NCBI RefSeq assembly: GCF_013085465.1 | Contig: NZ_CP049838.1 | Span: forward strand, 5,642,001-5,706,000 | Origin: Streptomyces asoensis | GTDB taxonomy: Bacteria; Actinomycetota; Actinomycetes; Streptomycetales; Streptomycetaceae | DNA: 64,000 nt | Direction of reading: 5' to 3' | Part shown: in pieces, positions 15,518 to 23,752 of the stretch | How positions within the stretch are numbered: the first letter of the stretch is position 1 | Layout of the letters: every line of letters starts with the position of its first letter | The notes under the pieces: model-generated | What the model saw: only the letters and a program-made list of their open reading frames with translations | The model's database searches: none | Told to the model about the DNA's origin: nothing | Program-made: the position numbers and the translations under genes

Positions 15518-16978
15518 ATGACGTCCTACTTCACTGACCTGGCCCAGCAGTACATCGACGGTAAGTGGCGTCCTGGGACCGGGTCCTGGGACATCATCGA
15601 CTTCAACCCCTACGACGGCGAGAAGCTGGCCTCGATCACCATAGCCACCGTCGAAGAGGTCGACGACGCCTACCGTGCCGCCGCCCGCGCCCAGAAGCAG
15701 TGGGCCGCGACCAATGCCTACGCCCGCCGTTCGGTCTTCGAGAAGGTGCTGCGGCTGGTCGAGGAGCGCGAGGCGGAGATCAGTGAGGTCCTCGTCGCCG
15801 AGGCCGGCGGCACCTTCGGCAAGGCCGCCTTCGAGCTGCACCTCGCCAAGGAGTTCCTGCGCGAGTCGATCCACCTGGCGCTGCGTCCCGAGGGCCGCAT
15901 CCTGCCCTCGCCGATCGACGGCAAGGAGAACCGCGTCTACCGGGAGCCGGTCGGCGTCGTCGGTGTGATCAGCCCGTTCAACGTGCCCTTCCTGCTGTCG
16001 CTGAAGTCCGTGGCTCCCGCGCTGGCCCTCGGCAACGGTGTGGTGCTCAAGCCGCACCAGAACACCCCGATCGCCGGCGGCACCGTGATCGCCAAGCTCT
16101 TCGAGGACGCCGGTCTGCCCCCGGGTCTGCTGAACGTCGTCGTGACCGACATCGCCGAGATCGGCGACGCCTTCCTGGAGCACCCGATCCCGCGGGTCAT
16201 CTCCTTCACCGGTTCCGACAAGGTCGGCCGCCATGTCGCCACCGTCGCCGCCTCGCACTTCAAGCGGTCCATCATCGAACTCGGCGGCAACAGCGCCTTC
16301 GTCGTCCTCGACGACGCCGATGTCGACTACGCGGTCGACGCGGCCGTCTTCAGCCGCTTCGTCCACCAGGGCCAGGTCTGCATGGCCGCCAACCGCGTCC
16401 TGGTCGACCGCTCGCTCGCGGACGAGTTCACCGAGAAGTTCGTCGCCAAGGTGAAGACCCTCAAGGCCGGCGACCCGCGCGACCCGCAGACCGCCATCGG
16501 CCCGGTGATCAACTCCCAGCAGGCGGAGGCCGTGACCGGCGCCGTCGAGCAGGCGATCGCCGAGGGCGCGACCGCCCTGCTGCACGGCACGACGACGGAC
16601 AACCTCGTCGAGCCCTCCGTGCTGGCCGGCCTGCCCGCCGACTCCGCCCTGCTCCAGCAGGAGGTCTTCGGCCCGGTCGTCTTCATCAACACCTTCGACG
16701 GCGAGGAGGAGGCGGTCCGCATCGCCAACGACACGCCGTACGGCCTCAGCGGCGCCGTCCACACCGCCGACATCGAGCGGGGCGTCGCCTTCGCCAAGCA
16801 GATCGTCACCGGCATGTTCCACGTCAACGACGCCACCGTGCACGACGAGCCGATCGTCCCCTTCGGCGGTGAGAAGAACTCCGGCGTCGGCCGCCTCAAC
16901 GGCGAGACGACCCTGGAGGCCTTCACCACCACGAAGTGGATCTCGGTCCAGCACGGCCGCAGCGGATTCCCGTTCTGA
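15518..16978 (+). CDS. Aldehyde dehydrogenase family protein
   Basis: 486 residues from ATG 15518 (GAGGG 5 nt upstream; TTG 15506 is also in frame). An NAD(P)+-dependent aldehyde oxidoreductase. Catalytic Cys288 is in HQGQVCMAANR and the general base Glu254 in IELGGNSAF. The cofactor-binding SFTGSDKVGRHV and the C-terminal EVFGPVVFI and PFGGEKNSGVGR are intact. The sequence is closest in character to benzaldehyde/vanillin-type dehydrogenases, but the substrate cannot be assigned. The preceding 120 bp, with GATCAGATCGTGATGCCGATC, contain repeated GATC steps and probably the promoter. A hairpin follows the stop. Confidence 0.9.
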   Translation: MTSYFTDLAQQYIDGKWRPGTGSWDIIDFNPYDGEKLASITIATVEEVDDAYRAAARAQKQWAATNAYARRSVFEKVLRLVEEREAEISEVLVAEAGGTFGKAAFELHLAKEFLRESIHLALRPEGRILPSPIDGKENRVYREPVGVVGVISPFNVPFLLSLKSVAPALALGNGVVLKPHQNTPIAGGTVIAKLFEDAGLPPGLLNVVVTDIAEIGDAFLEHPIPRVISFTGSDKVGRHVATVAASHFKRSIIELGGNSAFVVLDDADVDYAVDAAVFSRFVHQGQVCMAANRVLVDRSLADEFTEKFVAKVKTLKAGDPRDPQTAIGPVINSQQAEAVTGAVEQAIAEGATALLHGTTTDNLVEPSVLAGLPADSALLQQEVFGPVVFINTFDGEEEAVRIANDTPYGLSGAVHTADIERGVAFAKQIVTGMFHVNDATVHDEPIVPFGGEKNSGVGRLNGETTLEAFTTTKWISVQHGRSGFPF

Positions 16979-17003
16979 GCCGCCCGACCCCCTGAGGGGC
17001 GGC
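16979..17003 (+). terminator. Hairpin after aldehyde dehydrogenase gene
   Basis: GCCGCCC (16979-16985) pairs with GGGCGGC (16997-17003), with an inner CCCCTGAGGGG step, immediately after the stop codon. There is no U-tract. A second inverted repeat, GGCGGACATG (17017-17026) with CATGTCCGCC (17048-17057), lies before padR and could be an operator or part of termination. Confidence 0.55.
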
Positions 17004-17075
17004 GCTTCGGCATCACGGCGGACATGGGCCCGGGCACCTGACGGGCGCATGTCCGCCACGCCATAACCTGGGCGC

Positions 17076-17717
17076 ATGTCAGCGATCCGTCTTCTCGTGC
17101 TGGGCGCCGTGCGTCAGCACGGGCGGGCCCACGGCTACCAGGTGCGCGGCGACCTGGAGTACTGGGGCGCCCACGAGTGGTCCAACGCCAAGCCGGGCTC
17201 GATCTACCACGCCCTGAAGCAGATGGCGAAGCAGGGCCTGCTGCGCGAGCACGAGACGGCCCCCTCCACCGCGGGCGGTCCGCCGCGCACCGAGTACGAG
17301 ATCACCGAGGCCGGCACCGAGGAGTACTTCAGGCTGCTGCGCGAGGCGCTGACCTCCTACGACCAGAAGACGGACGTGAAGTCGGCGGCCATCGGCTTCG
17401 TGGTCGATCTCCCGCGCGCGGAGGCCGTGTCGCTCCTCAAGGAGCGCATCCACGGCATCGAGGAGTGGCGCTCCGCCGTCACCGAGCACTACGTCCCCGA
17501 GGACGGGCCGGAGCAACTGGGCCACATCGGGGAGATCATGAACCTCTGGATCCACACGGCCGACGCCGAGGCCGCGTGGACGCGGGGCCTGATCGCGCGG
17601 ATCGAGCGTGGCGCGTACACCTTCGCGGGGGAGGGCGAGCCGTTCGTCGGCGTCCTCGCGGAGGGCGAGGAGAACCCGTACGCCACGGATGAGCGGCATC
17701 CCGGGGATACCCGCTAA
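17076..17717 (+). CDS. PadR-family transcriptional regulator
   Basis: 213 residues. The winged helix is at residues 3-85 (LLVLGAVRQHGRAHGYQVRG, KPGSIYHALKQMAKQGLL, TEYEITEAG). A longer C-terminal dimerisation domain than minimal PadR follows. Its stop overlaps a TCAAGTTTGA half-dyad, and a full dyad lies in front of the ABC transporter genes 80 bp downstream. By analogy with other PadR-DrrAB pairs it is likely a repressor of the exporter, released by a small-molecule ligand. Its own promoter is in 16979-17075. Confidence 0.9.
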   Translation: MSAIRLLVLGAVRQHGRAHGYQVRGDLEYWGAHEWSNAKPGSIYHALKQMAKQGLLREHETAPSTAGGPPRTEYEITEAGTEEYFRLLREALTSYDQKTDVKSAAIGFVVDLPRAEAVSLLKERIHGIEEWRSAVTEHYVPEDGPEQLGHIGEIMNLWIHTADAEAAWTRGLIARIERGAYTFAGEGEPFVGVLAEGEENPYATDERHPGDTR

Positions 17718-17775
17718 TCAAGTTTGACGAGTCTCACCCGCGGCGTTACTTTGAATCGGTAGTCAAGTTTGACTA
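17718..17775. promoter_or_regulatory. Paired operators upstream of ABC exporter
   Basis: TAGTCAAGTTTGACTA (17760-17775) is a 7-2-7 dyad; its 10-bp core TCAAGTTTGA recurs at 17718-17727, 45 bp upstream, just after the padR stop codon. Both are AT-rich islands. The second copy ends 22 bp before the transporter start, so repressor binding there would block expression. Confidence 0.75.
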
Positions 17776-17797
17776 GATGAGGAGCTGGGGGACTTTC

Positions 17798-18769
17798 ATG
17801 GCCGACACGGCGATCACCGTCGAAGGCGTACGCAAGAGGTACGGCGACACCCAGGCACTGGACGGGCTCGACCTCGCGGTGGCCCGCGGCACCGTGCACG
17901 GGGTGCTCGGGCCGAACGGCGCGGGCAAGACGACCCTGGTCAGGATCCTGTCCACGCTGCTGCGGCCGGACTCCGGACGCGTCGAGGTGGCCGGCCACGA
18001 CGTCGTGCGCCAGGCCAGGGAGGTCCGTCTGCGCATCGGACTGCTCGGCCAGCACGCCGCCCTCGACGAGGAGTTGGGCGGCCGCCAGAACCTGGAGATG
18101 TTCGGCCGCCTCCACCACCTGGGCGCCCGCCACGCGCGCGTGCGCGCCGACGAACTCCTGGAACGCTTCGACCTCACCGCCACCGGCCGCAAGCCGGTCC
18201 GCGCCTACAGCGGAGGCATGCGCCGCCGCCTGGACCTGGCCGCCTCCCTCATCGGCAACCGGCACGGCACCGACCCGGAGGTGCTCTTCCTGGACGAGCC
18301 GACCACCGGCCTCGACCCGCGCGGGCGCGCCGAGGTGTGGTCCGCGGTCCGCTCGCTGGTCGGCGGCGGGACGACGGTCGTGCTCACCACCCAGTACCTC
18401 GAGGAGGCCGACCAGCTCGCCGACCGGATCTCCGTCGTCGACCGGGGCCGCGTGATCGCCGACGGCACGGCGGACGAACTGAAGGCACTGACGGGCGGCG
18501 ACCGCATCGACGTCGTCCTGCGCGACGCGGGCCACCTGGGAGCGGCCCTCGCGCTGCTGCCCCTGCCCAAGGAGGACGTCACCGTCGACCCCGACCGCCG
18601 CCTGCTCAGCGCCCCGGTCACCGACCGCATGGCCGCCCTCTCCGCCGTCGTCCGCGCCCTGGAGGAGGCCGGCGTCGAGGCGGAGGACGTGGCGCTGCGC
18701 CGCCCCACGCTGGACGAGGTGTTCCTGCACCTGACCGGGCAGGACGACCGTACGAAGGAGACCGTGTGA
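17798..18769 (+). CDS. DrrA-type ABC transporter ATP-binding subunit
   Basis: 323 residues from ATG 17798 (an in-frame ATG at 17777 overlaps the operator and is less likely). Walker [10 protein letters not shown], signature [10 protein letters not shown], Walker [13 protein letters not shown] and the switch His region (TTQYLEEAD) are intact. The C-terminal extension of about 90 residues is typical of daunorubicin-resistance DrrA proteins. Its stop overlaps the permease GTG by 4 nt, so translation is coupled. It powers a probable multidrug or lipid exporter with the next gene, under PadR control. Confidence 0.93.
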   Translation: MADTAITVEGVRKRYGDTQALDGLDLAVARGTVHGVLGPNGAGKTTLVRILSTLLRPDSGRVEVAGHDVVRQAREVRLRIGLLGQHAALDEELGGRQNLEMFGRLHHLGARHARVRADELLERFDLTATGRKPVRAYSGGMRRRLDLAASLIGNRHGTDPEVLFLDEPTTGLDPRGRAEVWSAVRSLVGGGTTVVLTTQYLEEADQLADRISVVDRGRVIADGTADELKALTGGDRIDVVLRDAGHLGAALALLPLPKEDVTVDPDRRLLSAPVTDRMAALSAVVRALEEAGVEAEDVALRRPTLDEVFLHLTGQDDRTKETV

Positions 18770-19527
18770 GTACGTACGCGCTGACCGATTCCTGGACCAT
18801 GACCCGGCGTGAACTCGCCCACTGGGCACGGCAGCCGGGCCGGCTTGTCGTCGGGCTCGTCTTCCCCGTGATGCTGCTGCTGATGTTCGGCTACCTGGTC
18901 GGCGGCGGCCGCGGGGTGAGCGGCGACTACCTCGACTACCTGATGCCCGGCATGCTCGCGCTCACCATGGCCTTCGGCCTGGAGGGCACGATGCTCGCCG
19001 TCACCCAGGATCTCAACAAGGGCGTCATCGACCGGTTCCGCGCCATGCCGATGGCCGACGGCGCGGTCCTGGTGGGCCGTTCGGCGGCCGACATGCTCCA
19101 GTCGGCCGTGGGCCTGGCCGTGCTGATCGTCGTCGGCCTCGCGCTCGGCTGGCGCCCCCAGGGCGGGCCGGGCGCCTTCCTGGCCGCGGTGGGTCTGCTC
19201 CTCCTCTTCCGCTTCGCGATGCTGTGGATCGGCATCCATCTGGCGCTGGTGGCCGGGAAACCGGAGATGGTGCAGGCCGTGCAGATCCTGGTCTGGCCGG
19301 TCGGCTTCCTCTCCAACGCCCTCGCCGCCCCCGCCTCCATGCCCGGCTGGCTGGGCACCGCCGTCGAGTGGAACCCGATGTCCCGGACGGCGACCGCGGT
19401 ACGCGACCTGTTCGGCGGCCTGGGCGCCGACCCGGCCCACATGGGCGCCGCCACCGCCTGGCCCCTGGCCCTGCTGGCGGTCTTCTTCCCCCTGGCGGTC
19501 CGGAAGTTCGCCCGTATGAGCCACTGA
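18766..19527 (+). CDS. DrrB-type ABC-2 transporter permease
   Basis: 253 residues from GTG 18766. Six hydrophobic segments are visible, beginning [20 protein letters not shown]. It has the ABC-2 signature region ([23 protein letters not shown]) and a late [14 protein letters not shown] motif characteristic of DrrB-like exporters. It forms the membrane channel for the preceding ATPase. The last gene of the PadR-controlled unit; convergent with the decarboxylase gene, 21 bp apart. Confidence 0.92.
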   Translation: MSTYALTDSWTMTRRELAHWARQPGRLVVGLVFPVMLLLMFGYLVGGGRGVSGDYLDYLMPGMLALTMAFGLEGTMLAVTQDLNKGVIDRFRAMPMADGAVLVGRSAADMLQSAVGLAVLIVVGLALGWRPQGGPGAFLAAVGLLLLFRFAMLWIGIHLALVAGKPEMVQAVQILVWPVGFLSNALAAPASMPGWLGTAVEWNPMSRTATAVRDLFGGLGADPAHMGAATAWPLALLAVFFPLAVRKFARMSH

Positions 19528-19548
19528 CGCCTGTGAGGTCCGCGGCGG

Positions 19549-20955
19549 CTAGTGGTGGAACCCGGTCGCCGCGCCCTTGTCCCGTGTCCGCGGTCCCGAC
19601 TGACTGCGGAGTTCCGGCAGCAGCCGGGACAGGTCCTCCACGAACATGTCGGCGAGGTCCTCCGAGAAGCCGTTTCTGCACACGACCCGCAGGACGGACA
19701 GGTCCTCCCGGTTCGGCGGGAACGTGTACGCGGGCACCAGCCAGCCGCTCTCGCGCAGCCGCCGTGAGACGTCGAAGACGTCGTACGAGTCCACGCCCGG
19801 GGCCGTCGTGAAGGCGAACACCGGCAGCTCGTCGCCCCGGGTGAGGAGCCGGAAGTCACCGAGCGCCTCCACCCGGTCGGCGATGCCCCGGGCCACGTCC
19901 CGCGTGGTCTGCTGCACCGCCCGAAAGCCCGCGCGGCCCAGCCGCAGCAGCGTGTAGTACTGCGCGACGACCTGGGCGCCCGGCCGGGAGAAGTTGAGGG
20001 CGAAGGTCGGCATGTCGCCGCCCAGGTAGTTCACCCGGAAGACCAGCTCCTCCGGCAGGGCCTCCTTGTCGCGCCACAGCGCCCAGCCGACGCCCGGGTA
20101 CACCAGCCCGTACTTGTGCCCCGAGGTGTTGATCGACGTCACGCGCGCGAGCCGGAAGTCCCACACCAGGTCCTCGTCGAGGAAGGGGGCGATCATCGCG
20201 CCGGACGCGCCGTCGACATGCACCGGGATGTCCAGTCCGGTGCGCTCCTGAAGGGCGTCGAGGGCCGCGCAGAGATCTGCGATCGGTTCGTAGGAGCCGT
20301 CGAAGGTGGAGCCGAGGATGCCGACGACGCCGATGGTGTTCTCGTCGCACAGCTCGGCCGCGGCCTGCGGGTCGAGGTGGAAGCGGTCCCCCTCCATGGG
20401 GATCAGCCGGGCCTCGACCTCCCAGAAGTTGCAGAACTTGTCCCAGCAGACCTGGACGTTGACGCCCATCACGAGGTTCGGCCGGGCACCTGGGTAGCGG
20501 TCGCCGGCCCGCTGCGCCCACCGCCGTTTCATCGCCATCCCGGCGAGCATGCAGGCCTCGCTCGACCCGGTCGTCGAACAGCCCACGGCCGCCGACGGGT
20601 CGGGCGCGTTCCACAGGTCGGCGAGCATCGCCACACAGCGTCGCTCCAGCTCGGCGGTGCGCGGGTACTCGTCCTTGTCGATCATGTTCTTGTCCCGGCA
20701 CTCCGCCATCAGGACCCCGGCCTGCGGCTCCATCCAGGTGGTGACGAAGGTGGCCAGGTTGAGCCGTGAATTGCCGTCCAGCATCAGCTCGTCGTGCACC
20801 AGTTGGTACGCCGTCGAAGGCGGCGTCGGGCCGTCCGGCAGGCGGTGCTTGGGCGGCGCCTCGACCATGCCGCCGACCGGGTCGGCCTCACCGTAGAAGG
20901 GGTTCACGGACAGGGGACGCTCGTCGGACTTCTCGGGTCCTTCGTGCAACGCCAT
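19549..20955 (-). CDS. gadB: Glutamate decarboxylase, PLP-dependent
   Basis: 468 residues, the usual GadB length. It converts glutamate to GABA and CO2, consuming a cytoplasmic proton. The PLP lysine is in TSGHKYGLVYPGVGW (K281). Other conserved segments are STTGSSEACMLAGMAMKRRW, NVQVCWDKF and HVDGASGAMIAPF. It lies 30 bp downstream of a ClC-type transporter gene on the same strand. No GadC glutamate/GABA antiporter is present in the window. Convergent with the ABC permease. Confidence 0.95.
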   Translation of the reverse strand: MALHEGPEKSDERPLSVNPFYGEADPVGGMVEAPPKHRLPDGPTPPSTAYQLVHDELMLDGNSRLNLATFVTTWMEPQAGVLMAECRDKNMIDKDEYPRTAELERRCVAMLADLWNAPDPSAAVGCSTTGSSEACMLAGMAMKRRWAQRAGDRYPGARPNLVMGVNVQVCWDKFCNFWEVEARLIPMEGDRFHLDPQAAAELCDENTIGVVGILGSTFDGSYEPIADLCAALDALQERTGLDIPVHVDGASGAMIAPFLDEDLVWDFRLARVTSINTSGHKYGLVYPGVGWALWRDKEALPEELVFRVNYLGGDMPTFALNFSRPGAQVVAQYYTLLRLGRAGFRAVQQTTRDVARGIADRVEALGDFRLLTRGDELPVFAFTTAPGVDSYDVFDVSRRLRESGWLVPAYTFPPNREDLSVLRVVCRNGFSEDLADMFVEDLSRLLPELRSQSGPRTRDKGAATGFHH

Positions 20956-20985
20956 GGGAGTGCCTCCTGAAGGGGCGAACGGGTG

Positions 20986-22299
20986 TCAGCGGACCGAAGT
21001 TCCGTCCGCGCGCAACTGCATCTGCGGCCGTCCCGTCACCAGCAGCCAGGCCGGCAGCGAGGCGATGCAGAGCAGGGCGATGATCGACGGCGAGGAGACC
21101 AGGACCGCGGCGACGAAAAGGCTCACCCAGCCCTGCCGGGTGATGGCCAGGAGGACGCCCAGCACCCCTGTGGCCACGCCCACCGCCGGATGGACGTCCG
21201 ACACGAGCGCATGGGCGGTGAGGCCGAGGGCGGAGCCCACGAACACGGCCGGGAAGATCCGCCCGCCCCGGAAACCGGAGGTCGCGGCGACGACCAGCGC
21301 GGCCATCTTCACCACCGTCATCGTGGCGAACTGTCCGGCCGTCCAGCCGTCGGGATCGGCGGCGAGCTCCGCGACCTCGTCCAGCCCCTTGAAGAGCGTC
21401 AGATGGCCGCCCAGGGCCGCCAGCAGCCCCAGCACGACCCCGCCGGCCGGGAGGATCAGCATCGGGTGCCGCAGCCGCGCGAACGCGCCGTGAACGTACG
21501 GGAAGACGTAGACGCCGCACATGCCGAGCAGCGCGCCCACCGACGCGACCACCATCGCCGCGAGCAGGTCGTCCCAACCGGGCTGTCCGAACGGGGGCAG
21601 GTGCATGTCGAAGCTCGGATGGGCCACCAGGGTGGTCGTCATCGAACCGGCCGCGGCGGCGACCAGCGGAGTGAAGACGCTGTCCCACAGCGGCCCCTTG
21701 GTCTGCCGTCCCGCGAGCGCCTCGGAGATCAGCAGCGCCGCCGCCACCGGCGTACCGAACAGCGCGCCGATGGTCGCCGCCTCCGCGAGCATCACCCACA
21801 CCGCGCCCGGCGCCTGCGGCCGGAACCGGTGGCCCAGCCAGAAGACGACTGCCACGTTCACGGCGATGATCGGGTTCTCCGGGCCCAGGCTCGGCCCGCC
21901 CGCCAGCATCAGCGCGGTCGCCACCAGCAGCCCGGGGAGCACCACCGGCGGCAGCACGCGCGCGTCCAGCCCCATCGTGGCCGGGTCGGGACCGGCGTGT
22001 CCCGGCACCTTCCACACCACCAGCCCCACCAGCACGCCCGTCATGGTGAGCATGACCATCATCCAGAGCACCGAGTACCGGCCCACGCCCAGCGCGTCCG
22101 GGAGGTTCTGCCACAGCACGTGCTGGAGTTGCTCGGCCGCCCCCTCCACCAGCAGGAGCAGCAGGCTCGCCAGCACGCCGATGGCGAGGGCGGGCAGGAT
22201 CGACGGCAACAGGGCGCGTGCCGGGGTCGCCGGAGCGCTGGGCGGCTGCTGTGCGGTGTCCTGGGCCACGGGCTCACGATAAGCGGGCGAAACGGACAT
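20986..22299 (-). CDS. ClC-family chloride channel or Cl-/H+ antiporter
   Basis: 437 residues from ATG 22299 (the frame is open further upstream, but that would run into the tipA promoter). About ten membrane helices. ClC selectivity-filter motifs: GGPSLGPENPI for the G-x-E-x-P helix and GFRGGRIFPAVFVGS for G-x-F-x-P. In E. coli such antiporters serve as electrical shunts during amino-acid-decarboxylase acid resistance. The operon with gadB suggests the same here. Its start region is back to back with the tipA promoter. Confidence 0.88.
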   Translation of the reverse strand: MSVSPAYREPVAQDTAQQPPSAPATPARALLPSILPALAIGVLASLLLLLVEGAAEQLQHVLWQNLPDALGVGRYSVLWMMVMLTMTGVLVGLVVWKVPGHAGPDPATMGLDARVLPPVVLPGLLVATALMLAGGPSLGPENPIIAVNVAVVFWLGHRFRPQAPGAVWVMLAEAATIGALFGTPVAAALLISEALAGRQTKGPLWDSVFTPLVAAAAGSMTTTLVAHPSFDMHLPPFGQPGWDDLLAAMVVASVGALLGMCGVYVFPYVHGAFARLRHPMLILPAGGVVLGLLAALGGHLTLFKGLDEVAELAADPDGWTAGQFATMTVVKMAALVVAATSGFRGGRIFPAVFVGSALGLTAHALVSDVHPAVGVATGVLGVLLAITRQGWVSLFVAAVLVSSPSIIALLCIASLPAWLLVTGRPQMQLRADGTSVR

Positions 22300-22336
22300 G
22301 ACATCCGGACGGGAACGGGCGCGGGGGGAATCCGCC

Positions 22337-22367
22337 TTGCACCTCACGTGACGTGAGGACGCACCGT
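22337..22367 (+). promoter_or_regulatory. ptipA-type MerR promoter
   Basis: -35 TTGCAC (22337-22342) and -10 CACCGT (22362-22367) are separated by 19 bp, the over-long spacer of MerR-activated promoters. The spacer holds a perfect dyad, CCTCACGT-G-ACGTGAGG (22342-22358). This closely resembles the known thiostrepton-inducible tipA promoter of Streptomyces. Confidence 0.9.
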
Positions 22368-22397
22368 GGAGCGCGTACCGAGAAGGGAGCGGACGAA

Positions 22398-23159
22398 GTG
22401 AGCTACTCCGTAGGACAGGTCGCCGGATTCGCCGGTGTCACGGTGCGCACGCTGCACCACTACGACGACATCGGCCTGCTCGTCCCCGGCGGGCGCAGCC
22501 ATGCGGGTCACCGGCGCTACGACGACGCCGACCTCGACCGGCTCCAGCAGATCCTGTTCTACCGCGAGCTCGGCTTCCCGCTCGAGGAGGTCGCGGCCCT
22601 GCTCGACGATCCGGCGGCCGACCCGCGCGCGCACCTGCGCCGGCAGCACGAACTGCTGACCGTCCGGATCGAGCAGCTACAGAAGATGGCCGCGGCCGTG
22701 GAACACGCGATGGAGGCACGCGAGATGGGCATCGATCTCACGCCCGAGGAGAGGTTCGAGGTCTTCGGCGACAAGGACCCGGAGCAGTACGCCGAAGAGG
22801 CGGAACGGCGCTGGGGCGGCACCGAGGCCTACGCGGAGTCACAGCACCGCGCCGCCCGCTACACGAAGGACGACTGGAGGCGCATACAGGCCGAGGTCGA
22901 CGCCTGGAGCGAGGGCTACGCGGGCCTGATGGCCGCCGGTGAGCCGCCGACCGGCGAGGCGGCCATGGACATGGCCGAGGAACACCGGCAGCACATCGGC
23001 AAATGGTTCTACGACTGCCCGTACGAGGCGCACCGCTGTCTGGGGGAGATGTACGTCTCCGACGAGCGCTTCAAGGCGTTCTACGACGCGATGCGCCCGG
23101 GCCTCGCCGAGCACCTCAAGGAGGCGATCGCGGCGAACGCGGCCCGCCGGACGGCGTAA
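22398..23159 (+). CDS. tipA: TipA, thiopeptide-binding MerR-family activator
   Basis: 253 residues from GTG 22398 (GGGAG 8 nt upstream), identical in length to TipAL. The MerR helix-turn-helix is at residues 1-70 (YSVGQVAGFAGVTVRTLHHYDDIGLL), a coiled coil at 75-108, and the TipAS ligand domain from Met110. Cys207 and Cys214 (YDCPYEAHRC), the residues linked to covalent capture of thiopeptide dehydroalanines, are both present. On binding thiostrepton-like antibiotics it activates its own promoter and multidrug-resistance genes. An in-frame internal start makes the antibiotic-sequestering short form. Confidence 0.96.
   Translation: MSYSVGQVAGFAGVTVRTLHHYDDIGLLVPGGRSHAGHRRYDDADLDRLQQILFYRELGFPLEEVAALLDDPAADPRAHLRRQHELLTVRIEQLQKMAAAVEHAMEAREMGIDLTPEERFEVFGDKDPEQYAEEAERRWGGTEAYAESQHRAARYTKDDWRRIQAEVDAWSEGYAGLMAAGEPPTGEAAMDMAEEHRQHIGKWFYDCPYEAHRCLGEMYVSDERFKAFYDAMRPGLAEHLKEAIAANAARRTA
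22725..23159 (+). CDS. tipA: TipAS, internal translation product of tipA
   Basis: ATG 22725 (Met110 of TipAL) is preceded by GGAGG (22712-22716) at 8-nt spacing, a better ribosome-binding site than many gene starts here. The product, 144 residues starting MGIDLTPEERFEVFGD, equals the known TipAS form made in excess to sequester thiopeptides. Confidence 0.85.
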   Translation: MGIDLTPEERFEVFGDKDPEQYAEEAERRWGGTEAYAESQHRAARYTKDDWRRIQAEVDAWSEGYAGLMAAGEPPTGEAAMDMAEEHRQHIGKWFYDCPYEAHRCLGEMYVSDERFKAFYDAMRPGLAEHLKEAIAANAARRTA

Positions 23160-23190
23160 GGCGGCGTAGCACGGCGTAAGGCGGCGCAGG
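23151..23190. repeat. 20-bp direct repeat over tipA stop
   Basis: ACGGCGTAAGGCGGCG begins at 23151 and again at 23171, two 20-bp units differing at two or three bases. The TAA of tipA (23157-23159) is inside the first copy. Confidence 0.8.
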
Positions 23191-23244
23191 GGTGACGGCG
23201 CTGCGGGTCCTGGTCCGGGCGCCCGGGCGCAGGGAGCTCGGGGG

Positions 23245-23610
23245 CTACTCCCGGACCATGACCACCGCGGTCCCGTACGCGCACACCTCGGTGCCCACCT
23301 CCGCCGCCTCCGTCACGTCGAAGCGGAACATCAGCACGCCGTTGGCTCCACGCACGCGTGCCTGCTCGACGAGGCGTTCCATGGCCTGGTTGCGGGTCTC
23401 GACGAGGGTCTTCGTCAAGCCCTTGAGCTCACCGCCGATCATCGACTTGAGGCCCGCGCCGATCTGGCTGCCCAGGTGCCGTGAGCGCACGGTCAGCCCG
23501 AAGACCTCGCCGATGACCCGCTCCACCCGGAACCCGGGTACGTCGTTCGTGGTGACGACCAGTACGTCCGGCTCGGGGCCCTGCCCGCCGCCGTAGTCTT
23601 CGATGCCCAT
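23245..23610 (-). CDS. YbjQ/UPF0145 family protein
   Basis: 121 residues, MGIEDYGGGQGPEPDVLVVT; the core is VTTNDVPGFRVERVIGEVFG, then GGELKGLTKTLVETRNQAMERL and GANGVLMFRFDVTE. This small family forms pentameric rings and is often named heavy-metal-binding domain, but its function is not established. No metal motif is evident beyond one Cys. Convergent with tipA, and divergent from the DedA gene across 142 bp that must hold two promoters. Confidence 0.88.
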   Translation of the reverse strand: MGIEDYGGGQGPEPDVLVVTTNDVPGFRVERVIGEVFGLTVRSRHLGSQIGAGLKSMIGGELKGLTKTLVETRNQAMERLVEQARVRGANGVLMFRFDVTEAAEVGTEVCAYGTAVVMVRE

Positions 23611-23752
23611 GGCTCACAGCTTCGTCCCAGCGGGCCCACAGTGCATCCCGGAGACATCCGTGGAACCTGGGGCGGACACATTGCGTTGATAGCTTTGTGC
23701 GGCTGCACCATGGACGCCGTACCTTTCCCCCACCCATCAGGAGCCCGGAACC

